Assembly: GCA_002308115.1 (NCBI GenBank)
Contig: DBVJ01000045.1
Coordinates: 461 to 11,827, forward strand
Direction of reading: 5' to 3'
From: Lachnospiraceae bacterium UBA1267
GTDB taxonomy: Bacteria > Bacillota > Clostridia > Lachnospirales > Lachnospiraceae
Length of the DNA stretch: 11,367 nucleotides
This document shows, in pieces, positions 5,968 through 11,367 of this stretch. Every line of letters starts with the position of its first letter. Position 1 is the first letter of the stretch. Below the pieces are notes generated by a model. The model did no database searches. It was not told the origin of the DNA and saw nothing but the letters and a program-made list of their open reading frames with translations. Position numbers and translations under genes: made by a program.

Positions 5968-7601
5968 AGAACTTTAAAGTGATCCGTTATTTCATCGTGA
6001 TTGTCGCGGCGGCAGCCCTGGTGCTCGGCGCCGTGTTCATTCCGCGCTTCAACGGACCGGAAAAGGACTCCTCTACGCAAAGCGGTGAAGAGAGTTACGG
6101 CACAGAAACGAAGATTGCGGACAATGATACGGAAATAGCGCCCGAGACCACGGAATTCAGGACGGATCCGCCCGAAACGGATGATCCGGACGCCATCAAA
6201 GACGCGGTGGACGAGGAATTCATTCCGGCAAAAGAGGATACCAACGGCTATACCGGACTTCGCGGGTTCTTTGTCCATAAACTTGTGACGGATCCTGAAA
6301 AAGTCGAGTTATATCTGAATATCCGCGAGACGCCCAGCATGAGCGGAAAGATCCTGTACGTCATTTACCCTGATGACATCGTGACCTATACCGGCATGCA
6401 GGGAGACTGGTACCGGGTGTCGTTTGACGGTTTTACCGGATATGTGCACAAGAACTATGTGCTCACGGATCAGGATGCCTATGATTATCTGGCCCCGACC
6501 GTTGCTTATGCGGCCATGGCCGTCAGCGACCACACCTATCTTTACATGTATCCGGAAGACGACATGTCCGGCGTGGTCATTGCCGACAAGAGCGACTCAT
6601 ACCGCGTGATCGGCCTGACCAACGAGTATTACAAGGTCGCGGGCAATTTCACAAATTACGCCTATCTGTACATCAAGAAGGACCAGTCCATCTTGTATTA
6701 CATGTTCCAGGGAGCCGGAAACACCAGCGGACTCGACGAGATTGATGAGGCGGTGCTTTCTGCCATGGATATCTCTGAGAATCTGGGACGGGCGCAGGTC
6801 CTGGAAGCCGAAGCCAGAAAAGAGCGGGAAGAAGAAGCTGCTTCGATCGCTGCGAGCATCGAGGAATCCCTGCAGGCGTCGATCGCATCCAGCATTGAAG
6901 CTTCCAAGGCGGAAGCCATCCGGGAAGAAGAAAGAAGAGCGGCATCCCGCGCGGCGGAAGAAGCGGCACGGGCTTCCAGAGAGGCGGCGGAAGAGGCCTC
7001 GAGAGCGGCATCCCGTGCGGCGGAAGAAGCGTCCAGAAAAGCTTCGGAGGAAGCTTCCAGAGCTTCCGAAGCCCAGGACGCCGAAGCGGCCTGGTATGCC
7101 GTGATGCATGAGTATGACGTGGCGCATGCCGCCGCCCGCGGCGCCTATCTGGTCGCCAACCAGCATGAGGCCGCCACGTATGACATTTCCACGCTTCAGA
7201 AGATCACGTATACTGACGCAAACGGCGTGACGACAGATTCCTGCCGTGTGACCTTCTACTGTCACTGCACCAAATGCTGCGGCGCCTGGGGCGTGAACGA
7301 CGTGAATTACCATCCGGTCCGAAACGGCATCCAGCTGAGGGAAGACTACACCGTCGCGGTGGACAGAAAGGTCATCCCCATCGGCACCAAGCTCCTTGCC
7401 GTTCTGTACAACGGAGACCAGGAATTGTCCCGCCAGCTGTTCCTTGCGGCGGACACCGGCGTGAAGGGCCTGTCGATCGACGTGTACCGTCAGACCCATA
7501 GTTACTGCCATGTGGGCTACACGCTTCCGGATGTGAACGGCCGTATGCCCGCCGGCATGTACAGGACACATTATTACGTCAAACTTTACATCATCCCGTA
7601 A
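5964..7601 (+). CDS. Membrane-anchored SH3b / coiled-coil / 3D-domain cell-wall protein
   Basis: 545 residues with a GTG start in a GTGA overlap with the preceding stop, preceded by GGAGAAGG. Order: a short basic N-terminus and hydrophobic segment (about 8-26), acting as signal peptide or signal anchor; an acidic Thr/Asp/Pro-rich linker (30-90); a bacterial SH3 domain (about 110-167, LNIRETPSMSG ... GDWYRV ... GYVHKNYV); a second, degenerate SH3-like unit (about 184-240); an Ala/Glu/Ser/Arg helical stalk (about 275-370) of 11-residue repeats; and a C-terminal 3D domain (about 427-545). The 3D domain has the Cys cluster FYCHCTKCC (431-439) and the three conserved aspartates in AVD (D467), AADTG (D497) and IDVY (D506). 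3D domains are related to MltA-type double-psi barrels and occur in YabE/YocH/YuiC-type wall proteins, so peptidoglycan cleavage or binding outside the membrane is likely. The exact activity is an inference. Confidence 0.85.
   Translation: MKNFKVIRYFIVIVAAAALVLGAVFIPRFNGPEKDSSTQSGEESYGTETKIADNDTEIAPETTEFRTDPPETDDPDAIKDAVDEEFIPAKEDTNGYTGLRGFFVHKLVTDPEKVELYLNIRETPSMSGKILYVIYPDDIVTYTGMQGDWYRVSFDGFTGYVHKNYVLTDQDAYDYLAPTVAYAAMAVSDHTYLYMYPEDDMSGVVIADKSDSYRVIGLTNEYYKVAGNFTNYAYLYIKKDQSILYYMFQGAGNTSGLDEIDEAVLSAMDISENLGRAQVLEAEARKEREEEAASIAASIEESLQASIASSIEASKAEAIREEERRAASRAAEEAARASREAAEEASRAASRAAEEASRKASEEASRASEAQDAEAAWYAVMHEYDVAHAAARGAYLVANQHEAATYDISTLQKITYTDANGVTTDSCRVTFYCHCTKCCGAWGVNDVNYHPVRNGIQLREDYTVAVDRKVIPIGTKLLAVLYNGDQELSRQLFLAADTGVKGLSIDVYRQTHSYCHVGYTLPDVNGRMPAGMYRTHYYVKLYIIP
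6843..7073 (+). repeat. Coding repeats: seven 11-residue (hendecad) units in the stalk
   Basis: Residues 294-370 of the 3D-domain protein divide into seven 11-residue units, clearest as ASRAAEEAARA, SREAAEEASRA and ASRAAEEASRK (327-359). At DNA level a 30-bp segment at 6936-6965 recurs at 7002-7031 with a single mismatch, exactly 66 bp (two units) apart, pointing to recent in-frame duplication. Confidence 0.75.
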
Positions 7602-7613
7602 GAGAGCACACTC

Positions 7614-8654
7614 ATGAAGAAACTGTTTTCCTGCATACTCGCATTCGTTCTGGCGGCGGGACTCCTTTCCTGCATGCCTGAATCCTATACCATTTCCGAT
7701 ACCGGAAGGACTGACGCACCGGTCACCCAGGAACCCGGATCCAAGGACCCGGGCGATCCGGCGACTTTGCCGGTCGTGACGGATCCGCCGACGCAGGAAC
7801 CCGTTACGCAGGCCCCGCCGGAAGAGAGCACTGCGCCATCAAAGGACGCAGAGACCAGCGCGCCGTATTCCGATCCGGATCAGGGTGTCCTGAAGGACCT
7901 CGGCATCTGGCCGGACACGGCCTCTCTCCCGAACAACAGCATCCCGTACGGAAATGACTGGGAAGACCGGGACCAGTACGGCATCGCGAACGGCATTCAC
8001 TGGTATGAAGCCAAATTCGGCAAATACGGCGCCGTCTACCGGATCAACACAACGGAAAAACTCCTGTATCTCACGATGGACGAGGGTTATGAAGCCGGCC
8101 ATACCCCGGTGATCCTGGACATCCTCAAAGAGAAAAATGTCAAAGCGGTCTTTTTCATCACGAAGCAGTTCTACGACAGCGATCCGGAACTGATACAGCG
8201 GATGATCGACGAAGGCCATATCCTCGGAAACCACACCTGTGCCCATCCCTCCGGCGGCTATCCCAAGTATGTGGACGCCCACGGGCTTCAGTCTTTCGTG
8301 GATGACGTCTCACGGCTTCATAAACTGATCTATGACAGTTTCGGATACAAGATGAAACTGTTCCGTTTCCCCGAAGGAGAGTCCAGCGAACAGCTGATGG
8401 CGGTTCTTCAGAATTACGGCTATACGTCCGTCTTCTGGAGTTATGCGCACAGAGACTTTGTCATGGACGACCAGCCGGACGTTTCGGTCACGCTGGAGCG
8501 CTGCAAGAGCCATATGGGATGCGGCGCGGTTTATCTTCTGCATGCGGTGTCCTCCTCCAACACAGCCGCGCTGGCTGATTTTATCGATGCCGCAAGAGCG
8601 GCAGGGTATGAGTTCGGCGTCTTCCCGGTCGATGAAGTCTCACCCGCCCGGTAA
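7614..8654 (+). CDS. PdaA-like polysaccharide deacetylase lipoprotein
   Basis: 346 residues. The N-terminus is a lipoprotein signal: basic start, hydrophobic run, lipobox LLSC with C20 as the lipidated residue, so it is anchored outside the membrane. A Pro/Thr/Asp-rich linker (about 30-90) follows, then a NodB-type domain. Its motifs match the PdaA (peptidoglycan N-acetylmuramic acid deacetylase, delta-lactam) branch: LYLTMDEGYEAGHTP (151-165, metal/catalytic D156), GNHTCAHP (205-212, metal H207 and H211), FRFPEGE (250-256) and YLLHAVS (307-313, H310). As in PdaA, the second Asp of the usual TFDDG motif is missing (Glu here). PdaA acts on spore cortex peptidoglycan in Bacillus; paralogues work on vegetative wall, so the role here is open. 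It starts 12 nt after the 3D-domain gene with a weak ribosome binding site (AGAGAG), and is the last gene of the pfkA operon. Confidence 0.9.
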   Translation: MKKLFSCILAFVLAAGLLSCMPESYTISDTGRTDAPVTQEPGSKDPGDPATLPVVTDPPTQEPVTQAPPEESTAPSKDAETSAPYSDPDQGVLKDLGIWPDTASLPNNSIPYGNDWEDRDQYGIANGIHWYEAKFGKYGAVYRINTTEKLLYLTMDEGYEAGHTPVILDILKEKNVKAVFFITKQFYDSDPELIQRMIDEGHILGNHTCAHPSGGYPKYVDAHGLQSFVDDVSRLHKLIYDSFGYKMKLFRFPEGESSEQLMAVLQNYGYTSVFWSYAHRDFVMDDQPDVSVTLERCKSHMGCGAVYLLHAVSSSNTAALADFIDAARAAGYEFGVFPVDEVSPAR

Positions 8655-8730
8655 GCGCTCGTGAGCCGATATTTCCGAATTAAGCAGAGCCGTAACAAAA
8701 AGTTCACCGAAAATACATTTAAATGAGAAG

Positions 8731-8770
8731 AAAAGAGGGTGTAAGAAAGTTGCTTTTTGCACCCTCTTTT
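8731..8770 (+). terminator. Intrinsic terminator of the pfkA operon
   Basis: AAAAGAGGGTG (8731-8741) pairs with CACCCTCTTTT (8760-8770). With inner wobble pairs the stem reaches 17 bp (8731-8747 with 8754-8770) around a 6-nt loop and ends in a T-run. It lies 76 nt after the deacetylase stop; the intervening 8655-8730 shows nothing else recognisable. Confidence 0.85.
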
Positions 8771-8778
8771 GTTATAAT
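8750..8778 (+). promoter_or_regulatory. Probable sigma-A promoter of the decarboxylase operon, overlapping the terminator
   Basis: A perfect TATAAT (8773-8778) with extended -10 TG (8770-8771) lies 17 bp downstream of TTGCTT (8750-8755), a weak -35 located in the terminator hairpin. The start would be near 8785-8787, giving a leader of about 87 nt with only a small GGAC/GTCC hairpin (8802-8815). AGGGG before the ATG at 8873 is the ribosome binding site. Confidence 0.65.
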
Positions 8779-8872
8779 TATGATCGAAAATCGGCTATTA
8801 TGGACTTCCATGTCCGGGGTGTTTTGAAAAGCCTCCGAAAGACTTGGAAATGAAGCGAAAAAAGGGGACATT

Positions 8873-10234
8873 ATGGCAGATGAAAAGATGAACGCAAGAG
8901 AACGGATCCTCCTTCTCGCAGACGAAGGAAGCTTCGTCGAACTGGGCTCCCGTGTGGAAATGCGCGCGACGGATTTCGGAAGCTCCCTTCAAAAAGAAGC
9001 CGGCGACGGAGTCATTACGGGCTACGCCACGGTGGGCGGCCGGCTGGTCTATATCTACAGCCAGGATCCCGAGGTCCTTCACGGATCCATCGGCGAGATG
9101 CATGCAAGAAAGATCGCGCATCTTTACGAACTCGCGATGAAGATGGGCGCGCCGATCGTCGGCATGCTGGATTCTTCGGGGCTCCGCCTCGAGGAAGTGA
9201 CCGATGCGTTGGAAGGCTTCGGCTTTTTGTACCGCACGAAATCCCGCTGTTCGGGCGTCGTGCCGCAGATCTCGATGATCTTCGGAAAATGCGGCGGCGG
9301 ACTCGCAGTGCTTGCCGCGCTGTCGGACTTCGTGTATATGACGGACGACGCGAAACTGTTCGTGAACGCGCCGAACACGCTTCCCGGAAACACCAAGGAC
9401 AAACTGGACACTGCATCCGCGGAGTTCCAGGCCGCTGAGAGCGGCATCGTGGACGGCCGCGGAACGGCCATTGAGATCGCAGGCATGGTCAGAGATCTTC
9501 TCTCGGTGCTTCCCTCCAACAACGAGTGGCCGGCTGAAGAAGAGGGCACGGACGACCTGAACCGCCTGACCCCCGAACTTTCGGGACAGACGGACGCGGG
9601 CTACATCGCCCAGATCGTATCAGACGGACATTTTCTTCTGGAGGTGAAAGAGGAATTTGCGCCGGAGATGGCTGCGGGCTTCATCCTGCTGGACGGCGCG
9701 ACTGTCGGCTTCATCGGAAACCGTAAAGACACGCTGACCGCGAAAGGCCTCAGAAAGGCTGCCGCTTTCGTGAATTTCTGCGACGCTTTCGAGATCCCCG
9801 TCCTGACACTGACCAATGTGTCCGGATATGAAGCGGGCGTGGAAGAAGAGAAGCAGCTTGCCAAGGCCTCTTCGGAATTCGCACTGGCGCTCGGAGGCGC
9901 AACGGTCCCGAAGATCAATGTGATCCTGAACGCCACCGGAAGCGGCTACGTGCTCATGAATTCCAAAGCGCTCGGCGCGGATGTGGTCTATGCCTATGAA
10001 GATGCGAAGATCTCCGTGATGAATGCAGATTCCGCGTCCAAGATCATCGGTGGAGACGACCTTCAGAAGACTGCCGAACTGTTTGACGAGAAACAGAGCG
10101 CTCTTTCGGCCGCGAGACGCGGCTACGTGGACGAACTCATTACGCCGGAAACGTTGAGGAAGCATGTCCTCGCCGCCTTCGAGATGCTCTATGGCAAGCG
10201 CGAAGGCATTTTCCGGAAGCATCAAGGCAAGTGA
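8873..10234 (+). CDS. Biotin-dependent carboxyltransferase subunit of a sodium-pump decarboxylase (MmdA-related)
   Basis: 453 residues, two crotonase-fold halves as in MmdA / PccB / AccDA-type carboxyltransferases, moving a carboxyl group between an acyl-CoA (or similar donor) and carrier biotin. Visible: the family opening ARERILLLADEGSFVELG (8-25), the DGVITGYATVGGR strand region (45-57), the first oxyanion region DSSGLRLEE (100-108), FGKCGGGLAVL (137-147), the second-half VSGYEAGVEEE (316-326), and ATGSGYVLMNSKALGADVVY (354-373). It is shorter than typical MmdA (around 510) and several family motifs are altered (DSGGARIQ-like reads DSSGLRLE; YGGAY-like reads TGSGY), so the substrate is uncertain: methylmalonyl-CoA, glutaconyl-CoA, malonyl-CoA or another. 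The next three genes encode the small membrane, biotin-carrier and beta subunits, giving the set and the order A-D-C-B of methylmalonyl-CoA decarboxylases. First gene after the promoter at 8750-8778. Confidence 0.85.
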   Translation: MADEKMNARERILLLADEGSFVELGSRVEMRATDFGSSLQKEAGDGVITGYATVGGRLVYIYSQDPEVLHGSIGEMHARKIAHLYELAMKMGAPIVGMLDSSGLRLEEVTDALEGFGFLYRTKSRCSGVVPQISMIFGKCGGGLAVLAALSDFVYMTDDAKLFVNAPNTLPGNTKDKLDTASAEFQAAESGIVDGRGTAIEIAGMVRDLLSVLPSNNEWPAEEEGTDDLNRLTPELSGQTDAGYIAQIVSDGHFLLEVKEEFAPEMAAGFILLDGATVGFIGNRKDTLTAKGLRKAAAFVNFCDAFEIPVLTLTNVSGYEAGVEEEKQLAKASSEFALALGGATVPKINVILNATGSGYVLMNSKALGADVVYAYEDAKISVMNADSASKIIGGDDLQKTAELFDEKQSALSAARRGYVDELITPETLRKHVLAAFEMLYGKREGIFRKHQGK

Positions 10235-10244
10235 GGTCCCCGGA

Positions 10245-10652
10245 ATGATGAGATTATTACAGGCGGCTGAAGCTGTCACGGAAGCTGAGAATATGGGGGA
10301 GCGTTTCGGAAACGCCGGCCTGAACACCCTGATGGGCATGGGCATCGTTTTCATCGTGCTCATCCTGATCAGCCTGATCATTTCCGCGTTCGGCATCATC
10401 CATAAGCTGGAAGAGAAGAAGGCGGGCAAGAAGCGCAAAGTAACGCCGGAATCCGATGCCAGGGTCCGCGGACTCGGCACCAAAGCGGCGGAACCCCTTG
10501 AGATCGCCGGCCCGGTGTCGGAGGAAGTGACCGACGATCAGGAGATCGCGGCCGTCATCGCGGCGGCAATCGCGGCCTTCGGCGGAACAGACCCGAGCGG
10601 TTTTACAGTCAGATCCATTCGTAGAATTCAGAATAACCCGAGGAGAAGGTGA
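10245..10652 (+). CDS. Sodium-pump decarboxylase gamma/delta subunit (OadG/MmdD family)
   Basis: 135 residues from the ATG at 10245, chosen because GAGG (10233-10236) lies 8 nt upstream; the frame extends upstream to 10164 but that part overlaps the carboxyltransferase gene. One transmembrane helix (about 26-52: [19 protein letters not shown] and on) is followed by a basic stretch (KKAGKKRK), a variable linker, and the conserved C-terminal helix plus tail [16 protein letters not shown] ... FTVRSIRRI typical of this family. It anchors and assembles the carboxyltransferase and biotin subunits with the membrane beta subunit. Only 10 nt separate it from the previous stop, and its stop overlaps the GTG at 10649, so coupling with both neighbours is likely. 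Confidence 0.9.
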   Translation: MMRLLQAAEAVTEAENMGERFGNAGLNTLMGMGIVFIVLILISLIISAFGIIHKLEEKKAGKKRKVTPESDARVRGLGTKAAEPLEIAGPVSEEVTDDQEIAAVIAAAIAAFGGTDPSGFTVRSIRRIQNNPRRR

Positions 10653-10657
10653 AGAGC

Positions 10658-11026
10658 ATGAAGTCTTATACGATCACTGTTAATGGAACCAGTTACGAAG
10701 TAACGGTGGAAGAGCACCTGGACGGTGCCGTCTCCGCGCCGAGAAGCGCCCAGGCCGTCAAAGCCCCGGCTCCGGCGGAAGCCCCGAAGAAAGCCGAAGC
10801 GAAAGCGGCCGGCCGTCTTTCGATCGTTGCGCCGATGCCCGGAAAGATCCTTTCCGTGAAAGTAAAGCCCGGCGACGCTGTGAAGCGCGGACAGGCCATC
10901 ATGGTCCTTGAAGCGATGAAGATGGAGAATGAGATCGTAGCGCCTGAGGACGGCGTCGTCGCTTCCGTGGAAGTGGCCACAGGTTCCAGCGTGGAAGCGG
11001 GCGCGCTTCTTGCGTCCATCAACTGA
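10658..11026 (+). CDS. Biotin carboxyl carrier protein of the decarboxylase (MmdC/GcdC-like)
   Basis: 122 residues. A short N-terminal segment [19 protein letters not shown] (1-19), typical of these carriers, an Ala/Pro/Lys linker (about 24-52), and a biotinyl domain (53-122) with the attachment motif EAMKMEN, K88 being the biotinylated lysine. A biotin ligase would attach the cofactor; the arm shuttles the carboxyl group from the carboxyltransferase to the beta subunit. A GTG at 10649 overlapping the OadG-type stop (10650-10652) would add three residues. I prefer the ATG at 10658 because AGGTGA (10647-10652) is well spaced before it and the protein then begins like its relatives. Third gene of the decarboxylase operon. 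Confidence 0.93.
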   Translation: MKSYTITVNGTSYEVTVEEHLDGAVSAPRSAQAVKAPAPAEAPKKAEAKAAGRLSIVAPMPGKILSVKVKPGDAVKRGQAIMVLEAMKMENEIVAPEDGVVASVEVATGSSVEAGALLASIN

Positions 11027-11064
11027 CGGACGGGAAGACACATCAACATTTAGATCAACTGACG
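11018..11064 (+). repeat. 11-bp direct repeat ATCAACTGACG around the carrier gene stop
   Basis: ATCAACTGACG at 11018-11028 spans the last codons and stop of the biotin carrier gene and recurs exactly at 11054-11064, 36 bp on, just before the ribosome binding site of the next gene. The flanks after both copies are also alike (GACGGGAAGA and GAGGGCAGGAGA), suggesting a small, partly decayed duplication. Confidence 0.7.
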
Positions 11065-11074
11065 AGGGCAGGAG

Positions 11075-11367
11075 ATGGAATACTTTTTCAATACTCTGAA
11101 TAATCTGCTGCACCAGACGGCGTTCTTTAACCTCACCTGGGGGAACTATCTGCTGATCGCTGTCGCGCTGGGGCTTCTGACCCTTGCAATCGCGAAGGAT
11201 TTTGAACCGCTGCTTCTGGTGCCGATCTCGTTTGGCATGCTCCTGGTGAACATTTACCCGGGCATCATGGCGCCTCCTTCGGAGGGACAGCCGGGCGGAT
11301 TACTGTACTATTTCTACTTGCTGGACGAATGGAGCATCCTTCCGTCGCTCATTTTCCTCGGCGTCGG
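11075..11367 (+). CDS. Sodium ion-translocating decarboxylase beta subunit (OadB/MmdB/GcdB), 3'-truncated by window end
   Basis: The ATG at 11075 opens a frame that runs off the window after about 97 residues; the family is around 370-430 long. GAGGG (11064-11068) lies 6 nt upstream; AGGAG abutting the ATG is too close to serve. The visible part has the family's start: MEYFFNTLNNLL, FFNLTWGNYLLIAVALGLL as first membrane helix, AKDFEPLLLVPISFGMLLVN as the highly conserved cytoplasmic turn and second helix, then GGLLYYFYLL and SLIFLGVG. This multi-span subunit decarboxylates carboxybiotin and exports sodium ions. The carrier gene ends 48 nt upstream. Family identity is firm although only the first quarter is present. 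Confidence 0.93.
   Translation, partial: MEYFFNTLNNLLHQTAFFNLTWGNYLLIAVALGLLTLAIAKDFEPLLLVPISFGMLLVNIYPGIMAPPSEGQPGGLLYYFYLLDEWSILPSLIFLGV

Noticed and set aside
8800..8853. 17-residue upstream ORF (MDFHVRGVLK...) in the decarboxylase leader
   Set aside because: No Shine-Dalgarno sequence precedes its ATG, it has no run of regulatory codons, and there is no alternative terminator hairpin to suggest attenuation.
8786..8872. Possible riboswitch in the leader of the decarboxylase operon
   Set aside because: Only one 4-bp hairpin (8802-8815) is visible in about 87 nt; nothing matches a known riboswitch core.
10164..10244. 27-residue N-terminal extension of the OadG-type protein
   Set aside because: It lies inside the carboxyltransferase gene, has no ribosome binding site, and the family normally begins shortly before the transmembrane helix.
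1..11367. Mobile element, CRISPR, phage or defence island
   Set aside because: All genes belong to housekeeping, sugar, wall or energy metabolism; no transposase, integrase, terminal inverted repeats or spaced repeat arrays were seen.

Overview
This is an ordinary-looking chromosomal stretch from a moderately GC-rich, low-redundancy Firmicutes genome. An anaerobic Clostridia member (Lachnospiraceae/Oscillospiraceae-like) is the best guess. The grounds are strong AGGAGG-type ribosome binding sites, sigma-A promoters with 17-bp spacers, a FchA/FTCD_C-type cyclodeaminase, a clostridial-type PfkA and a sodium-pump decarboxylase cluster. The genus cannot be fixed from the sequence alone. I see no rRNA, tRNA, CRISPR, transposase or phage gene.

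Layout. (1) Positions 1-2694, + strand: the 3' part of a cyclodeaminase-family gene that reads in frame, without a stop, into a complete dUTPase, then a GH13 alpha-glucosidase 3 nt later. A 13-bp hairpin terminator (2710-2739) closes this unit and also serves the convergent gene. (2) Positions 2756-3985, - strand: a eukaryotic-type UDP-sugar pyrophosphorylase. (3) Positions 3986-4182: a divergent promoter region with a near-consensus sigma-A promoter on each strand and inverted repeats between them. (4) Positions 4183-8654, + strand: a four-gene operon of pfkA, a SpoU/TrmH RNA methyltransferase (6-nt gap), a membrane-anchored SH3b / coiled-coil / 3D-domain cell-wall protein (4-nt overlap) and a PdaA-like polysaccharide-deacetylase lipoprotein (12-nt gap). 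(5) Positions 8655-8872: a 17-bp-stem terminator whose hairpin overlaps the promoter of the next operon. (6) Positions 8873-11367, + strand: four genes of a biotin-dependent, sodium-translocating decarboxylase in the order carboxyltransferase, small membrane subunit, biotin carrier, beta subunit (cut by the window end).

How they fit together. The GH13 enzyme would release glucose from oligosaccharides. PfkA commits hexose phosphate to glycolysis, and the pyrophosphorylase diverts hexose- or HexNAc-1-phosphate to UDP-sugars for envelope synthesis. The 3D-domain and PdaA-like proteins act on peptidoglycan outside the membrane. The decarboxylase would convert decarboxylation energy into a sodium gradient, a typical anaerobe strategy. 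I found no clear novel defence or mobile system. The points most worth a second look are the cyclodeaminase-dUTPase in-frame junction, the unusual carboxyltransferase, the terminator/promoter overlap, the 11-residue repeat stalk of the 3D protein, and substitutions in conserved motifs of PfkA and the GH13 enzyme.
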